A stretch of 22,822 nt of DNA from an uncultured Collinsella sp. (lineage in GTDB: Bacteria; Actinomycetota; Coriobacteriia; Coriobacteriales; Coriobacteriaceae): the NCBI GenBank assembly GCA_900544385.1, contig UQVD01000023.1, positions 1-22,822 on the forward strand, in the 5' to 3' direction. The first letter of the stretch is position 1; each line of letters begins with the position of its first letter. The translations under genes were made by a program, and so were the position numbers. The notes under the pieces were generated by a model. The model saw nothing but the letters and a program-made list of their open reading frames with translations. It did no database searches and was not told the origin of the DNA. Of this stretch, positions 1 to 6,962 are shown one piece after another.

Positions 1-1
1 G

Positions 2-2038
2 CAGCACGCCGAGCAGCCGATTCCCGAGGTCGCTGAAGCTCCGGCTCGTTCTGCGGCAGGGGAGGGCGCTTCCTCCGCTGAGCCCATCGTGCCCGCTGAG
101 GCCAGCGAGGTTCCCGCCGTTGACCCGGCTCTGCGCCCGCATCGTCGCGGCCGCAAGCCCAAGGCGTATGTTGAGGCCGAGAAAGCCGCTGCCGCAGCAG
201 CTGCTGCCCAGGGCGCAGCGGTGACGACCGAGCCTACGGCCACGGCCGATGCCCCGGTCCAAGACGCTCCGTCCAACGAGGCTCCCGCATCTGCCGTTGC
301 CGAGCCCGCCGATGTCCGCCCCGGCCGTAGCCGTCGTACCGTGGCAAAGCGCTCGACGAAGGCGAAGGCCAAGGTCGACGCCGAGGCCAAGTCCGTCGAC
401 GACAAGTTCTCCGTGGCAACCGCCGATGCCGCTTCCGAGTCCGAGAACGTCGAGCAGCCGGCAACTGATAAGCCCAAGCGTACGCGCAAGAAGTCCGCAA
501 GGGCCAAGGTTGCCGAGCAGCAGGGAGACGCCGATTCCGGTGCTCATGCCAACGCCGACGCCAAGGCAGAGGGCGAGGCTCCATCCAACGCCGATACACC
601 TACAGCCGCGGCTGACGGGGGCGTCGAGAACGAAGAGGGCGCCCGCCCCAACCGTCGTCAGCACAAGCGCAACGACGAGCGCAACGACCGCAACAACGAC
701 CGTCGCAGCCGTCAGCGCGACCGCAAACAGCGCAACAAGGAGCGTAACGCCGCCCCCACCGAGCCCACGCTTTCGCGCGAGGAGCTTGCGGCCATGAAGG
801 TCGCCGAGCTGCGCGAGAAGGCAAAAGAGTTCGAGATCGAGACGACCGGCAAGAAGAAGGCCGAGCTCGTCGAGGAGATCTACACGACCGCGGCGAAGGC
901 CGAGGGCTTCCGCGATATTAAGGGCATCCTGCAGATTCGCCCGGACAACTCCGGCATCATCCATGCCCACGGTTACATGAAGTCCAACGAGGACGCCTTC
1001 GTCCCCGCTTACCTCATCCGCTCCGCGCGTCTGCGCACGGGCGATGTCATCGAGGGCTCGCTGCGCCCCTCGCGCGGCGGCGACAAGCGCGCCGGCCTCG
1101 CCAAGATCACGACTGTTAATGGCATGGATCCCGAGCAGATCCGCAACCGCCCCAAGTTCGGCGACCTTACCCCGGTCTATCCCAACGAGCCGCTGCGCAT
1201 GGAGCACGGCAAGGATTCCATTACCGGTCGCGCCATCGATATCGTGTCGCCGATCGGCAAGGGTCAGCGTGGCCTCATCGTGTCGCCGCCCAAAGCCGGC
1301 AAGACAACGATCCTTAAGAAGATCTGCCAGTCTATCTCGATCAACAACCCCGAGGTGCACCTCATCTGCCTGCTCGTCGACGAGCGCCCCGAAGAGGTTA
1401 CCGATATGCAGCGCTCCATTAAGGGTGAGGTCGTGGCCTCGACTTTCGATATGCCCGCCGACAACCATACCCGCGTGGCCGAGCTCGTCATCGAGCGTGC
1501 CAAGCGCATTGTGGAGCTGGGCGGCGATGTCGTGGTGGTGCTTGACTCCATCACGCGTCTTGCCCGCGCCTACAACCTGGCGGCACCCGCCTCGGGCCGT
1601 ATCCTTTCGGGCGGTGTCGATTCGGCAGCCCTCTATCCGCCCAAGCGTTTCCTGGGTGCAGCTCGCAATATCGAGAACGGTGGCTCGCTTACCATCCTCG
1701 CCTCCGCCCTCATCGACACCGGCTCAAAGATGGACGAGGTCATCTTTGAGGAGTTCAAGGGTACCGGCAACATGGAGCTCAAGCTCGACCGCGATCTTGC
1801 CGATCGTCGCATCTTCCCGGCCATCGACCCCGTTGCCTCCGGTACACGCAACGAGGACCTGCTGGTCGACGAGCAGATGCGCCCGTTTGTGTTTGGCCTG
1901 CGTCGCATCCTCGCCGGTATGAACAACACCGAGCGCGCGGCGGCGTCGTTTATTAAGGGCCTTAAGGGCACCAACACCAACCAGGAGTTCCTGGTGCGTT
2001 CGGCCAAAAAACACAGCGACTACGAGCAGACGTTTTAG
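2..2038 (+). CDS. rho: Transcription termination factor Rho, 5' end outside window
   Basis: Rho is a hexameric RNA-dependent ATPase that terminates transcription in the cytoplasm. The frame is open without a stop from base 2, so the GTG at 89 is probably internal and the true start lies upstream; 678 residues are visible. The first ~225 visible residues are a disordered Ala/Lys/Glu-rich extension ending in an Arg/Asn/Asp-rich stretch (nt 640-750). The Rho N-domain follows (SREELAAMKVAELREKAKE, from nt 770), then the cold-shock-like RNA-binding domain (RDIKGILQIRP, from nt 911). The ATPase core has Walker A PPKAGKTT (nt ~1288), DERPEEVTDM, Walker B VVVVLDSITRLARAYN and the DTGSKMDEVIFEEFKGTGN segment. 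All core motifs are intact. Long extensions are usual in actinobacterial Rho. A strong intrinsic terminator follows at once. Confidence 0.97.
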   Translation, partial: QHAEQPIPEVAEAPARSAAGEGASSAEPIVPAEASEVPAVDPALRPHRRGRKPKAYVEAEKAAAAAAAAQGAAVTTEPTATADAPVQDAPSNEAPASAVAEPADVRPGRSRRTVAKRSTKAKAKVDAEAKSVDDKFSVATADAASESENVEQPATDKPKRTRKKSARAKVAEQQGDADSGAHANADAKAEGEAPSNADTPTAAADGGVENEEGARPNRRQHKRNDERNDRNNDRRSRQRDRKQRNKERNAAPTEPTLSREELAAMKVAELREKAKEFEIETTGKKKAELVEEIYTTAAKAEGFRDIKGILQIRPDNSGIIHAHGYMKSNEDAFVPAYLIRSARLRTGDVIEGSLRPSRGGDKRAGLAKITTVNGMDPEQIRNRPKFGDLTPVYPNEPLRMEHGKDSITGRAIDIVSPIGKGQRGLIVSPPKAGKTTILKKICQSISINNPEVHLICLLVDERPEEVTDMQRSIKGEVVASTFDMPADNHTRVAELVIERAKRIVELGGDVVVVLDSITRLARAYNLAAPASGRILSGGVDSAALYPPKRFLGAARNIENGGSLTILASALIDTGSKMDEVIFEEFKGTGNMELKLDRDLADRRIFPAIDPVASGTRNEDLLVDEQMRPFVFGLRRILAGMNNTERAAASFIKGLKGTNTNQEFLVRSAKKHSDYEQTF

Positions 2039-2079
2039 ACCATAAGCCGCACGTAAAATCGCCATAAGAACGGGCAATT

Positions 2080-2110
2080 GGGCCGGGGTTTATGCCCCGG
2101 CCCTTTCTTT
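2080..2110 (+). terminator. Rho-independent terminator of rho
   Basis: A perfect 9-bp stem, GGGCCGGGG (2080-2088) with CCCCGGCCC (2095-2103), has a 6-nt loop and is followed by TTTCTTT. It lies 41 nt after the rho stop codon. Confidence 0.92.
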
Positions 2111-2187
2111 ATGGCGCCACTCGGCAACATTTTTTGACCTTATGACCGACATGCAGCAGTTTTCGAGTCACAATCCGGCCTCATCGC

Positions 2188-2216
2188 TTGCATTCGGAGG
2201 GTCGGTTTCGCATAAT
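2188..2216 (+). promoter_or_regulatory. Candidate sigma-70 promoter for membrane protein/VanZ pair
   Basis: TTGCAT (2188-2193), a 17-nt spacer and CATAAT (2211-2216). The -10 matches 5 of 6 consensus bases; the -35 is weak. It would give a leader of roughly 130 nt that includes the hairpin at 2274-2286. Confidence 0.4.
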
Positions 2217-2352
2217 AACTTTTAAGCTTCGCGACGGATAACGCAGATGAAACGAACCATATACCGTTGCTTTGGGGCATAGCCCCGCTTCATCTTCTCT
2301 CGCGCAGCCAACTGAATGATGCGATTTGGGTGCTGGAAGATGGGGAGAGCTC

Positions 2353-3753
2353 ATGGCTTCTTCTGATGCAACACAACGAGCAGTCCTTGCCGGACTTTCG
2401 TGCGGGATCGGCCTTGCCGCTCCCGTGGTTATGTATGCCGCGACGCTGCCGTTTTCGTCTGTGAACGAGACGGTCGTGGCGGGTGCGGTTCCCTTCGCCG
2501 TGGGCGCGGTGGCGGGCGTGGGCATCTATGCCGCCTCGCTGGGTATTTCCGAGTACCGTGCGCAGCGTGAAGAGCGTCTGTTCCAGCCTGATGCCATGGG
2601 CGGTGCCGCCAATCTCAATCAGCATCAAAGCGAGTTCAAGACCGCCTCGATTCCAACTCAGCAGCAGGATGCGACTCCTTACGCTGTGGCTTCTGCTTCT
2701 CAGGCTCAGGCGGAGCAGTCTACCTCGGCATTCCTTTCCGGCCTGACTGGTGCGTTCCAGCGCCGTCATGCCGATGATGGTGTCCCTACCATCGCTCGAG
2801 CCGCAGATGCTATGGACGAGGACGAGGCTTGGTCCATGATCGACAGTATGCTCGACGACGATTCGCCGGTGAGCTGCGACCCTGCATACTCGCGCGACGT
2901 CTATCAAGTCGCCATCGACGAGCTCACCAACGGCGGGCAGACCGGCTCCTTCAATCGCGACGACATCGCCGCCGCGGCACGCGCCGTGTCTGGCTCCCAG
3001 GCCGCCCCTGCGGGCAGCACGGCGGCTTTCGTGGCACTCGTCGCCAACGCGGCAGCCAATAACGCCTACAGCGCTACCTCGGCGGACGCGAACGCTTCTG
3101 CCGACAATTCGTACGTTGATGAAGCCATGGCCGCGGACGAGGAGGCCGTTGCCGCCCGCCGTGCCGCCGAAAGCTCGCTGTGGGGCGCTCCTGCCCAGCA
3201 GCAGGCGGCTGAGGCTGCGCCGTACAATGTAAACCTCGCCAGCATGCCTATCATCTCCGGTGCCGCGGATATCGATTTCGATGACCTCGATGAGCCTGCA
3301 GCCATCACCGCATCGATTGATGCCCAAGATCGCATCGACACCGGCAACCTTCCGGATGCCTCACTCGAGGTTGATGTCCCCATGGCTGATTACTCGGGCC
3401 ACGAGGACATGTGGGCCGCCGCCACCGCGATTCTGGATGAGATTGACGAGCCTGCTCCTGTTGCAGCCCCCGCTCCCGTCGCTGCCCCTCAGCCTGCTGC
3501 CCCCGCCTATGTCGGCCGTCACAGCGCTGTGTTCCCCGAGGATACTGCCCGTATCTCGCGCGAGAGCATCGAGCGGGCCGAGGCTATTGCCGCCGGCATT
3601 ATGGAAAACCGTCGTCACGAGCGCGTCAATCAGATCCTCGAGGAGGAGATCGAGCGCCTGCAGTCCTCTACCGCCAAGCGTACGGGCCGTGCCTACCTGA
3701 GCGTTATCGAGGGCGGTACCGCCAGCTTCGCGCCGCTCCGCGCGGAGGCATAA
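2353..3753 (+). CDS. Hypothetical membrane protein with long Ala/Asp-rich cytoplasmic tail
   Basis: I do not recognise a named family. The ATG at 2353 is chosen because GGGGAG lies 7 nt upstream; this gives 466 residues. An in-frame TTG at 2326 would add nine residues but has no good ribosome binding site. Two hydrophobic segments, about residues 10-31 and 40-64, are joined by a short polar loop and followed by SEYRAQREERL, so both ends are probably cytoplasmic. The remaining ~400 residues are low-complexity and Ala-, Asp- and Glu-rich, with a Pro-Ala stretch near residues 370-390. Then comes a predicted helical Arg/Glu-rich segment (ENRRHERVNQILEEEIERL). No catalytic motif is visible. The VanZ-like gene starts 7 nt after its stop, so the two are probably co-transcribed. 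A scaffold or envelope-associated role is only a guess. Confidence 0.8.
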   Translation: MASSDATQRAVLAGLSCGIGLAAPVVMYAATLPFSSVNETVVAGAVPFAVGAVAGVGIYAASLGISEYRAQREERLFQPDAMGGAANLNQHQSEFKTASIPTQQQDATPYAVASASQAQAEQSTSAFLSGLTGAFQRRHADDGVPTIARAADAMDEDEAWSMIDSMLDDDSPVSCDPAYSRDVYQVAIDELTNGGQTGSFNRDDIAAAARAVSGSQAAPAGSTAAFVALVANAAANNAYSATSADANASADNSYVDEAMAADEEAVAARRAAESSLWGAPAQQQAAEAAPYNVNLASMPIISGAADIDFDDLDEPAAITASIDAQDRIDTGNLPDASLEVDVPMADYSGHEDMWAAATAILDEIDEPAPVAAPAPVAAPQPAAPAYVGRHSAVFPEDTARISRESIERAEAIAAGIMENRRHERVNQILEEEIERLQSSTAKRTGRAYLSVIEGGTASFAPLRAEA

Positions 3754-3760
3754 CTTCTGC

Positions 3761-4210
3761 ATGGTTAAGATCAATCGAAAATGGGCGGTCGTGACCTGCC
3801 TGATGGCGCTCTTGATCTGGGGCAATTCGCTGGTTCCCGGCTCGGGGTCGGGCTCGCTGAGCCTGACGGTCATGGAAGCTATCCGCGGTTTCCTGCACGG
3901 CGTGGGACTTCCATATGAATGGGTGACCAACTTTGTTGTTCGCAAGTGCGCGCATTTTACCGAGTATATGGTGCTCGGCATCTTGGCAACGCACGCCTTT
4001 GATTTTGAGGGCCGGCGCACCTTTGACGTGCTGCTGCCCACGGCGGTGTTCCTGCTGCTGATTCCTTCGATCGACGAGACGATTCAGCTCTTTGTGCCGG
4101 GACGCGCCGGCATGATCACCGATGTGATGATCGACTGCTGTGGAGCGGCAACGGGCGTTGTGCTCCGATATCTACTACGATCGCTCATATGTGCCAAAAA
4201 GGCCGCCTAG
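3761..4210 (+). CDS. VanZ-like family membrane protein
   Basis: This 149-residue protein fits the VanZ-like family of small integral membrane proteins. VanZ of Tn1546 confers low-level teicoplanin resistance, but the function of most relatives is unknown. Family hallmarks are visible: RKCAHFTEYMVLG near residues 60-72, then SIDETIQLFVPGRAG and a following DVMIDCCGAATG. Hydrophobic segments lie at about 8-26, 62-78, 90-106 and 117-140. It follows the upstream membrane-protein gene by 7 nt; a GGAGG within the end of that gene (about 12 nt before the ATG) is the only ribosome-site candidate, suggesting translational coupling. Its stop codon lies inside the left arm of the terminator stem. An antibiotic role should not be assumed. 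Confidence 0.88.
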   Translation: MVKINRKWAVVTCLMALLIWGNSLVPGSGSGSLSLTVMEAIRGFLHGVGLPYEWVTNFVVRKCAHFTEYMVLGILATHAFDFEGRRTFDVLLPTAVFLLLIPSIDETIQLFVPGRAGMITDVMIDCCGAATGVVLRYLLRSLICAKKAA

Positions 4211-4240
4211 GACGTATGCTTGGTGCTAGGCGGCCTTTTT
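4196..4240. terminator. Bidirectional intrinsic terminator between vanZ-like gene and ROK kinase
   Basis: A 15-bp perfect inverted repeat, AAAAAGGCCGCCTAG (4196-4210) with CTAGGCGGCCTTTTT (4226-4240). Flanking A and T tracts make it work on both strands for the convergent genes. The TAG stop of the VanZ-like gene forms the inner end of the left arm. Confidence 0.92.
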
Positions 4241-4257
4241 TATTAGAGGGCTTATAT

Positions 4258-4310
4258 AGGGCGTGGTGGCGTCGTTCCGTAGGTTGGATTTGCCGGGCGC
4301 GCCACGCCCT
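4258..4310 (-). repeat. Inverted repeat downstream of ROK kinase
   Basis: AGGGCGTGG (4258-4266) and CCACGCCCT (4302-4310) form a 9-bp stem with a 35-nt loop, just past the kinase stop codon on the minus strand. There is no T-tract directly after it, so it may be a 3'-end stabilising hairpin ahead of the two-way terminator. Confidence 0.5.
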
Positions 4311-4323
4311 GTGGGTGCGTCTG

Positions 4324-5214
4324 TTACTGAAGCGCCTGCGCACCCAGGGCCAGGCAGCCCATGATGCCCTGCTTGCCCTCAAGGCTGTTGTTGACAATAT
4401 AGGTATCGATGTCGTTGACCTCGGGCGTGACGATATAACCGTTGAGCATTTCGGCGCACTTCTTGCGCGCGAGCGGCACGATGGGGGTGTGGTCGGCCAC
4501 GCCGCCACCGATGATGATCTTTTGCGGCGCGTAGCACAGCGTGTAGGTCATGAGCGCCTGTGCCAGATAGCCTGCGAGCAGGTCCATGGCCTCCGGGTCA
4601 TCGGCCATGTCTCCGGCGCTCTTGCCATCCCAGCGCTTTTTAACGCCGGGGCCGGCGATGAGACCCTCGAGGCAATTGTCGTGGAAGGGGCAGGCGCTAT
4701 GCTCGCCGATGGTGTCGCGCGGGTCGCGCGTGACCAGGATGTGGCCAGCCTCGGGGTGCATCATGCCGTGCACGAGCTGGCCGCCCGAGAGCACGCCGGC
4801 GCCCACGCCGGTACCGATGGTCAGGTAGACCACGTCCGTGAGGCCCTGGGCGCAACCAAAGGTGACCTCGCCCAGGCAGGCGACGTTGACGTCGGTATCG
4901 TAGCCGCAGGGGATATTGAGTTCGTTTTGGATAGTGCCCAGCAGATCAAAGTAGCGCCATGCCGTCTTGGGCGTCTCCAGGATCTTGCCGTATTGGGGTG
5001 AGGCGGGATTGACTGCGGTGGGGCCAAAGGCGCCGATGCCCAGCGCGGTGATGCCCTTGTCGGCAAACCACGCGTTGACGGCCTCGACGGTCTCCTGCGG
5101 GGTCGTGGTCGCGATCTGCTCACGCTCCAGGACCGTGCCGTCTGCATAGCCCGTGGCGCAGACCATCTTGGTGCCGCCGGCCTCGAGCGCTCCGATAAGC
5201 TGCTGCTCTGCCAT
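4324..5214 (-). CDS. ROK-family sugar kinase, probably fructokinase
   Basis: This 296-residue protein is a ROK-family kinase that phosphorylates a hexose with ATP in the cytoplasm. The N-terminal phosphate-binding motif is EAGGTK (11-16). The catalytic Asp lies in YDTDVNVA (about D108), followed by the phosphate loop LTIGTGVGAG. HPEAGH (153-158) and a Cys/His cluster, CPFHDNC (175-181), form the ROK zinc site. The EAGGTK start and compact size resemble bacterial ScrK/YdhR fructokinases more than glucokinases; substrate assignment is inferred. The ATG is preceded by GAGAGGAA at good spacing. No sugar transporter or regulator is adjacent, so it appears monocistronic. Confidence 0.92.
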   Translation of the reverse strand: MAEQQLIGALEAGGTKMVCATGYADGTVLEREQIATTTPQETVEAVNAWFADKGITALGIGAFGPTAVNPASPQYGKILETPKTAWRYFDLLGTIQNELNIPCGYDTDVNVACLGEVTFGCAQGLTDVVYLTIGTGVGAGVLSGGQLVHGMMHPEAGHILVTRDPRDTIGEHSACPFHDNCLEGLIAGPGVKKRWDGKSAGDMADDPEAMDLLAGYLAQALMTYTLCYAPQKIIIGGGVADHTPIVPLARKKCAEMLNGYIVTPEVNDIDTYIVNNSLEGKQGIMGCLALGAQALQ

Positions 5215-5252
5215 AATATTCCTCTCTCTGGGACGAGTTGCTCCGTGACTAA

Positions 5253-5258
5253 AGTATA
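5253..5258 (-). promoter_or_regulatory. Candidate -10 element for ROK kinase
   Basis: TATACT on the minus strand, 39 nt before the start codon. No good -35 is seen at 16-18 nt, so this is tentative. Confidence 0.3.
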
Positions 5259-5285
5259 AGGCTCTAAACCATTTAAGAAAGCGCT

Positions 5286-5330
5286 ATAAAAAGAAGCCTC
5301 GCAACGTGGCGGGCGGTGCGGGGCTTCTTT
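5286..5330 (-). terminator. Intrinsic terminator of the aminotransferase gene
   Basis: Stem 5291-5302 with 5318-5329 (12 bp with one G-T pair), outer arm AAGAAGCC/GGCTTCTT, followed on the minus strand by a T-rich run. It lies 26 nt beyond the aminotransferase stop codon. Confidence 0.88.
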
Positions 5331-5355
5331 GGTTGCTTTAGTTGCCGGGCCGTCC

Positions 5356-6537
5356 TTACCCGCGCGGCTTGATTTTATCACGTAGCGACTTGAGGTTCTC
5401 CAGTGCCGCGTTAAGCGTCTCATCCCGCTTGGCAAAGTGGAAACGAATCAGATGGTTGACAGGCTCGCGGAAGAAGCTCGAGCCGGGCACGGCGCCCACG
5501 CCCACCTTGGATGCGAGGTCCTCGCAGAATTCGAGGTCGCTGTCATAGCCAAACTCAGAGATGTCCATCATGACGTAGTAGGCGCCCTGCGGCACGTTAT
5601 GCTCAAGACCGATGCTATCGAGCCCCTGGCAGAACAGGTCGCGTTTGGCGGTGTAGAGGTCGAGGACCTCATCGTAATAGCTGTCGTCGAAGTTGAGGGC
5701 GGTGACAACGGCTTCCTGCAGGGGAGCGGCGGCACCCACGGTGAGAAAGTCGTGGACCTTCTTGATACGCTCGGTGATCTGGGCCGGGGCGATGGTGTAG
5801 CCCAGGCGCCAACCGGTGATGGAGTACGTCTTAGACAGCGAGCTGCAGCTGATGGTTCGCTCGAACATGCCGGGCAGCGTGGCCATATAGACGTGCTCGT
5901 GGGGCGCGTAGACGATGTGCTCGTATACCTCGTCGGTAATGCAGTAGGCGTCGTACTTTTTGCAGAGGTCGGCGATGAAGGTGAGCTCCTCGCGCGTAAA
6001 GACCTTGCCGCAAGGGTTGGAAGGGTTGCACAGGACGATGGCCTTGGGGTCGTTGTCGCGGAAGGCTGCCTCGAGCGTCTCGCGGTCAAAGTCGAATGTG
6101 GGCGGGTTGAGCGGCACATAGATGGGCTCGGCACCCGAAAGAATCGTGTCAGCGCCGTAGTTCTCGTAGAACGGCGAGAAGATGACGACCTTGTCTCCGG
6201 GGTTCGTAACCGTCATCATGGCGGCCATCATGGCCTCGGTGGAGCCGCAGGTGACCACGATATTCTGGTTGGGGTCGATCGGCATGCCCATAAAGTGCTC
6301 CTGTTTGGCGGCGAGCGCCTCGCGCATGGCCTGGGAGCCCCAGGTAATGGAGTACTGGTGGTAGAGCGGCTTGGGGTCGGCGGCGATGGTGCTCAGGCTG
6401 TTGAGCAGCTGCGCCGGAGGATCGAAGTCGGGGAAGCCCTGCGAGAGATTGACGGCATCGTACTTATTGGAGATGCGTGTCATGCGGCGGATGACCGAAT
6501 CGGTAAATGTTGCCGTGCGGTTGGAGAGTTCTTTCAT
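5356..6537 (-). CDS. PLP-dependent class I/II aminotransferase
   Basis: This 393-residue cytoplasmic enzyme of the aspartate-aminotransferase fold transfers amino groups using pyridoxal phosphate. The N-terminal NLSQGFPDFDPP resembles the methionine/kynurenine/glutamine transaminase subgroup. The cofactor-binding Asn is in NPSNPCGK (about N174) and the Asp in TDEVYEH (D202). The Schiff-base lysine is in SSLSKTYSITGWRLG (K236). The carboxylate-binding Arg is in HLIRFHFAKRDE near the C-terminus. Length is normal. The ATG has AAAGGA about 7 nt upstream. The gene stands alone, with its own terminator, so exact substrate cannot be read from context; methionine or aromatic/aspartate substrates are possible. 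Confidence 0.93.
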   Translation of the reverse strand: MKELSNRTATFTDSVIRRMTRISNKYDAVNLSQGFPDFDPPAQLLNSLSTIAADPKPLYHQYSITWGSQAMREALAAKQEHFMGMPIDPNQNIVVTCGSTEAMMAAMMTVTNPGDKVVIFSPFYENYGADTILSGAEPIYVPLNPPTFDFDRETLEAAFRDNDPKAIVLCNPSNPCGKVFTREELTFIADLCKKYDAYCITDEVYEHIVYAPHEHVYMATLPGMFERTISCSSLSKTYSITGWRLGYTIAPAQITERIKKVHDFLTVGAAAPLQEAVVTALNFDDSYYDEVLDLYTAKRDLFCQGLDSIGLEHNVPQGAYYVMMDISEFGYDSDLEFCEDLASKVGVGAVPGSSFFREPVNHLIRFHFAKRDETLNAALENLKSLRDKIKPRG

Positions 6538-6647
6538 GCCGGTCCTTTCGAGGATTTGCAGTGGGGCAAGTTTACTCCTATGGAACCGGTGGGAATTGCT
6601 CGAAACGCGCTCGAAAAACTCTTTTCAAAATTCTTGAAAATTGGGGC

Positions 6648-6676
6648 TTGCATCACGTGGCGTTCCTTGCAATAAT
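6648..6676 (+). promoter_or_regulatory. Promoter of the tRNA-His/tRNA-Lys unit
   Basis: TTGCAT (6648-6653), a 17-nt spacer and AATAAT (6671-6676), 27 nt before the tRNA-His. Spacing and -10 are good. The same TTGCAT -35 occurs in the candidate promoter at 2188. Confidence 0.6.
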
Positions 6677-6703
6677 AGTCGAGCGCGAAGCGCACAGGAC
6701 ACG

Positions 6704-6780
6704 GTGGGTGTAGCTCAGTTGGCTAGAGCGACGGGTTGTGGTCCCGTAGGTCGAGGGTTCGAGTCCCTTTACCCACCCCA
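6704..6780 (+). tRNA. tRNA-His (GTG anticodon)
   Basis: A complete cloverleaf can be folded by hand. The acceptor stem is GTGGGTG with TACCCAC (6704-6710/6770-6776), the D-arm is GCTC...GAGC, and the anticodon stem is ACGGG/CCCGT around anticodon GTG at 6738-6740. The T-loop is TTCGAGT. The base before the acceptor (G6703) faces discriminator C6777, giving the extra G-1:C73 pair typical of tRNA-His. CCA is encoded at 6778-6780. Confidence 0.97.
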
Positions 6781-6802
6781 GTTCTTGCTTCGTGTTGATA
6801 TC

Positions 6803-6875
6803 GGGTCGTTAGCTCAGTTGGTAGAGCAGGGGACTCTTAATCCCAAGGTCCAGGGTTCGAACCCCTGACGGCCCA
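6803..6875 (+). tRNA. tRNA-Lys (CTT anticodon)
   Basis: The acceptor stem GGGTCGT pairs with ACGGCCC (6803-6809/6868-6874). The D-arm is GCTC/GAGC, the anticodon is CTT at 6836-6838 in loop CTCTTAA, and the T-arm contains GGTTCGAACC. The discriminator is A6875. CCA is not encoded (CCC follows), unlike the neighbouring tRNA-His. It lies 22 nt after tRNA-His and shares its promoter and terminator. Confidence 0.96.
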
Positions 6876-6888
6876 CCCAAAGCATGTT

Positions 6889-6919
6889 AAAGCGACTGGC
6901 TTAGGCTGGTCGCTTTTTT
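6889..6919 (+). terminator. Terminator of the tRNA unit
   Basis: AAAGCGAC (6889-6896) pairs with GTCGCTTT (6909-6916), extended inward by wobble and G-C pairs, and is followed by a T run to 6919. On the minus strand it could also help end dinD transcription, though the T-tract there is short. Confidence 0.88.
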
Positions 6920-6930
6920 GTTGACCTCGC

Positions 6931-6956
6931 ATGGGGTCGAACCCGACAGGGCACAG
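6931..6956. repeat. Possible tRNA 3'-end remnant (attachment-site-like)
   Basis: GGGGTCGAACCCGACAGGGC at 6933-6952 resembles the T-arm and acceptor end of tRNA-Lys (TTCGAACC then GACGGCCCAC) but with mismatches and a gap. Fragments like this can mark integration next to tRNA genes. The match is short and imperfect. Confidence 0.3.
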
Positions 6957-6962
6957 CCGCTT

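Larger units (their letters stand above)
2039..2352 (+). other. Intergenic region between rho and the membrane-protein gene
   Basis: This 314-nt gap holds the rho terminator, a promoter candidate (2188-2216) and a small hairpin GGGGC-ATA-GCCCC at 2274-2286 in the presumed leader. No convincing small ORF or known riboswitch was recognised. A short open stretch overlapping 2267-2464 in another frame looks like chance. Confidence 0.6.

Noticed and set aside
89..91. GTG as the start of rho
   Set aside because: The same frame is open to base 2 with the same Ala/Glu/Pro-rich composition and no ribosome site precedes the GTG, so the gene very likely starts upstream of the window.
3761..4210. Glycopeptide-resistance gene cluster
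   Set aside because: Only the VanZ-like gene is present; no vanA/H/X/R/S-type genes are near, so a resistance call is not supported.
4189..5001. Open frame of 270 codons antisense to the ROK kinase
   Set aside because: Mirror frame; starts inside the two-way terminator and has no recognisable domain.
5437..6675. Open frame of 412 codons antisense to the aminotransferase
   Set aside because: Mirror frame of a well-supported enzyme; it runs through its start and promoter region.
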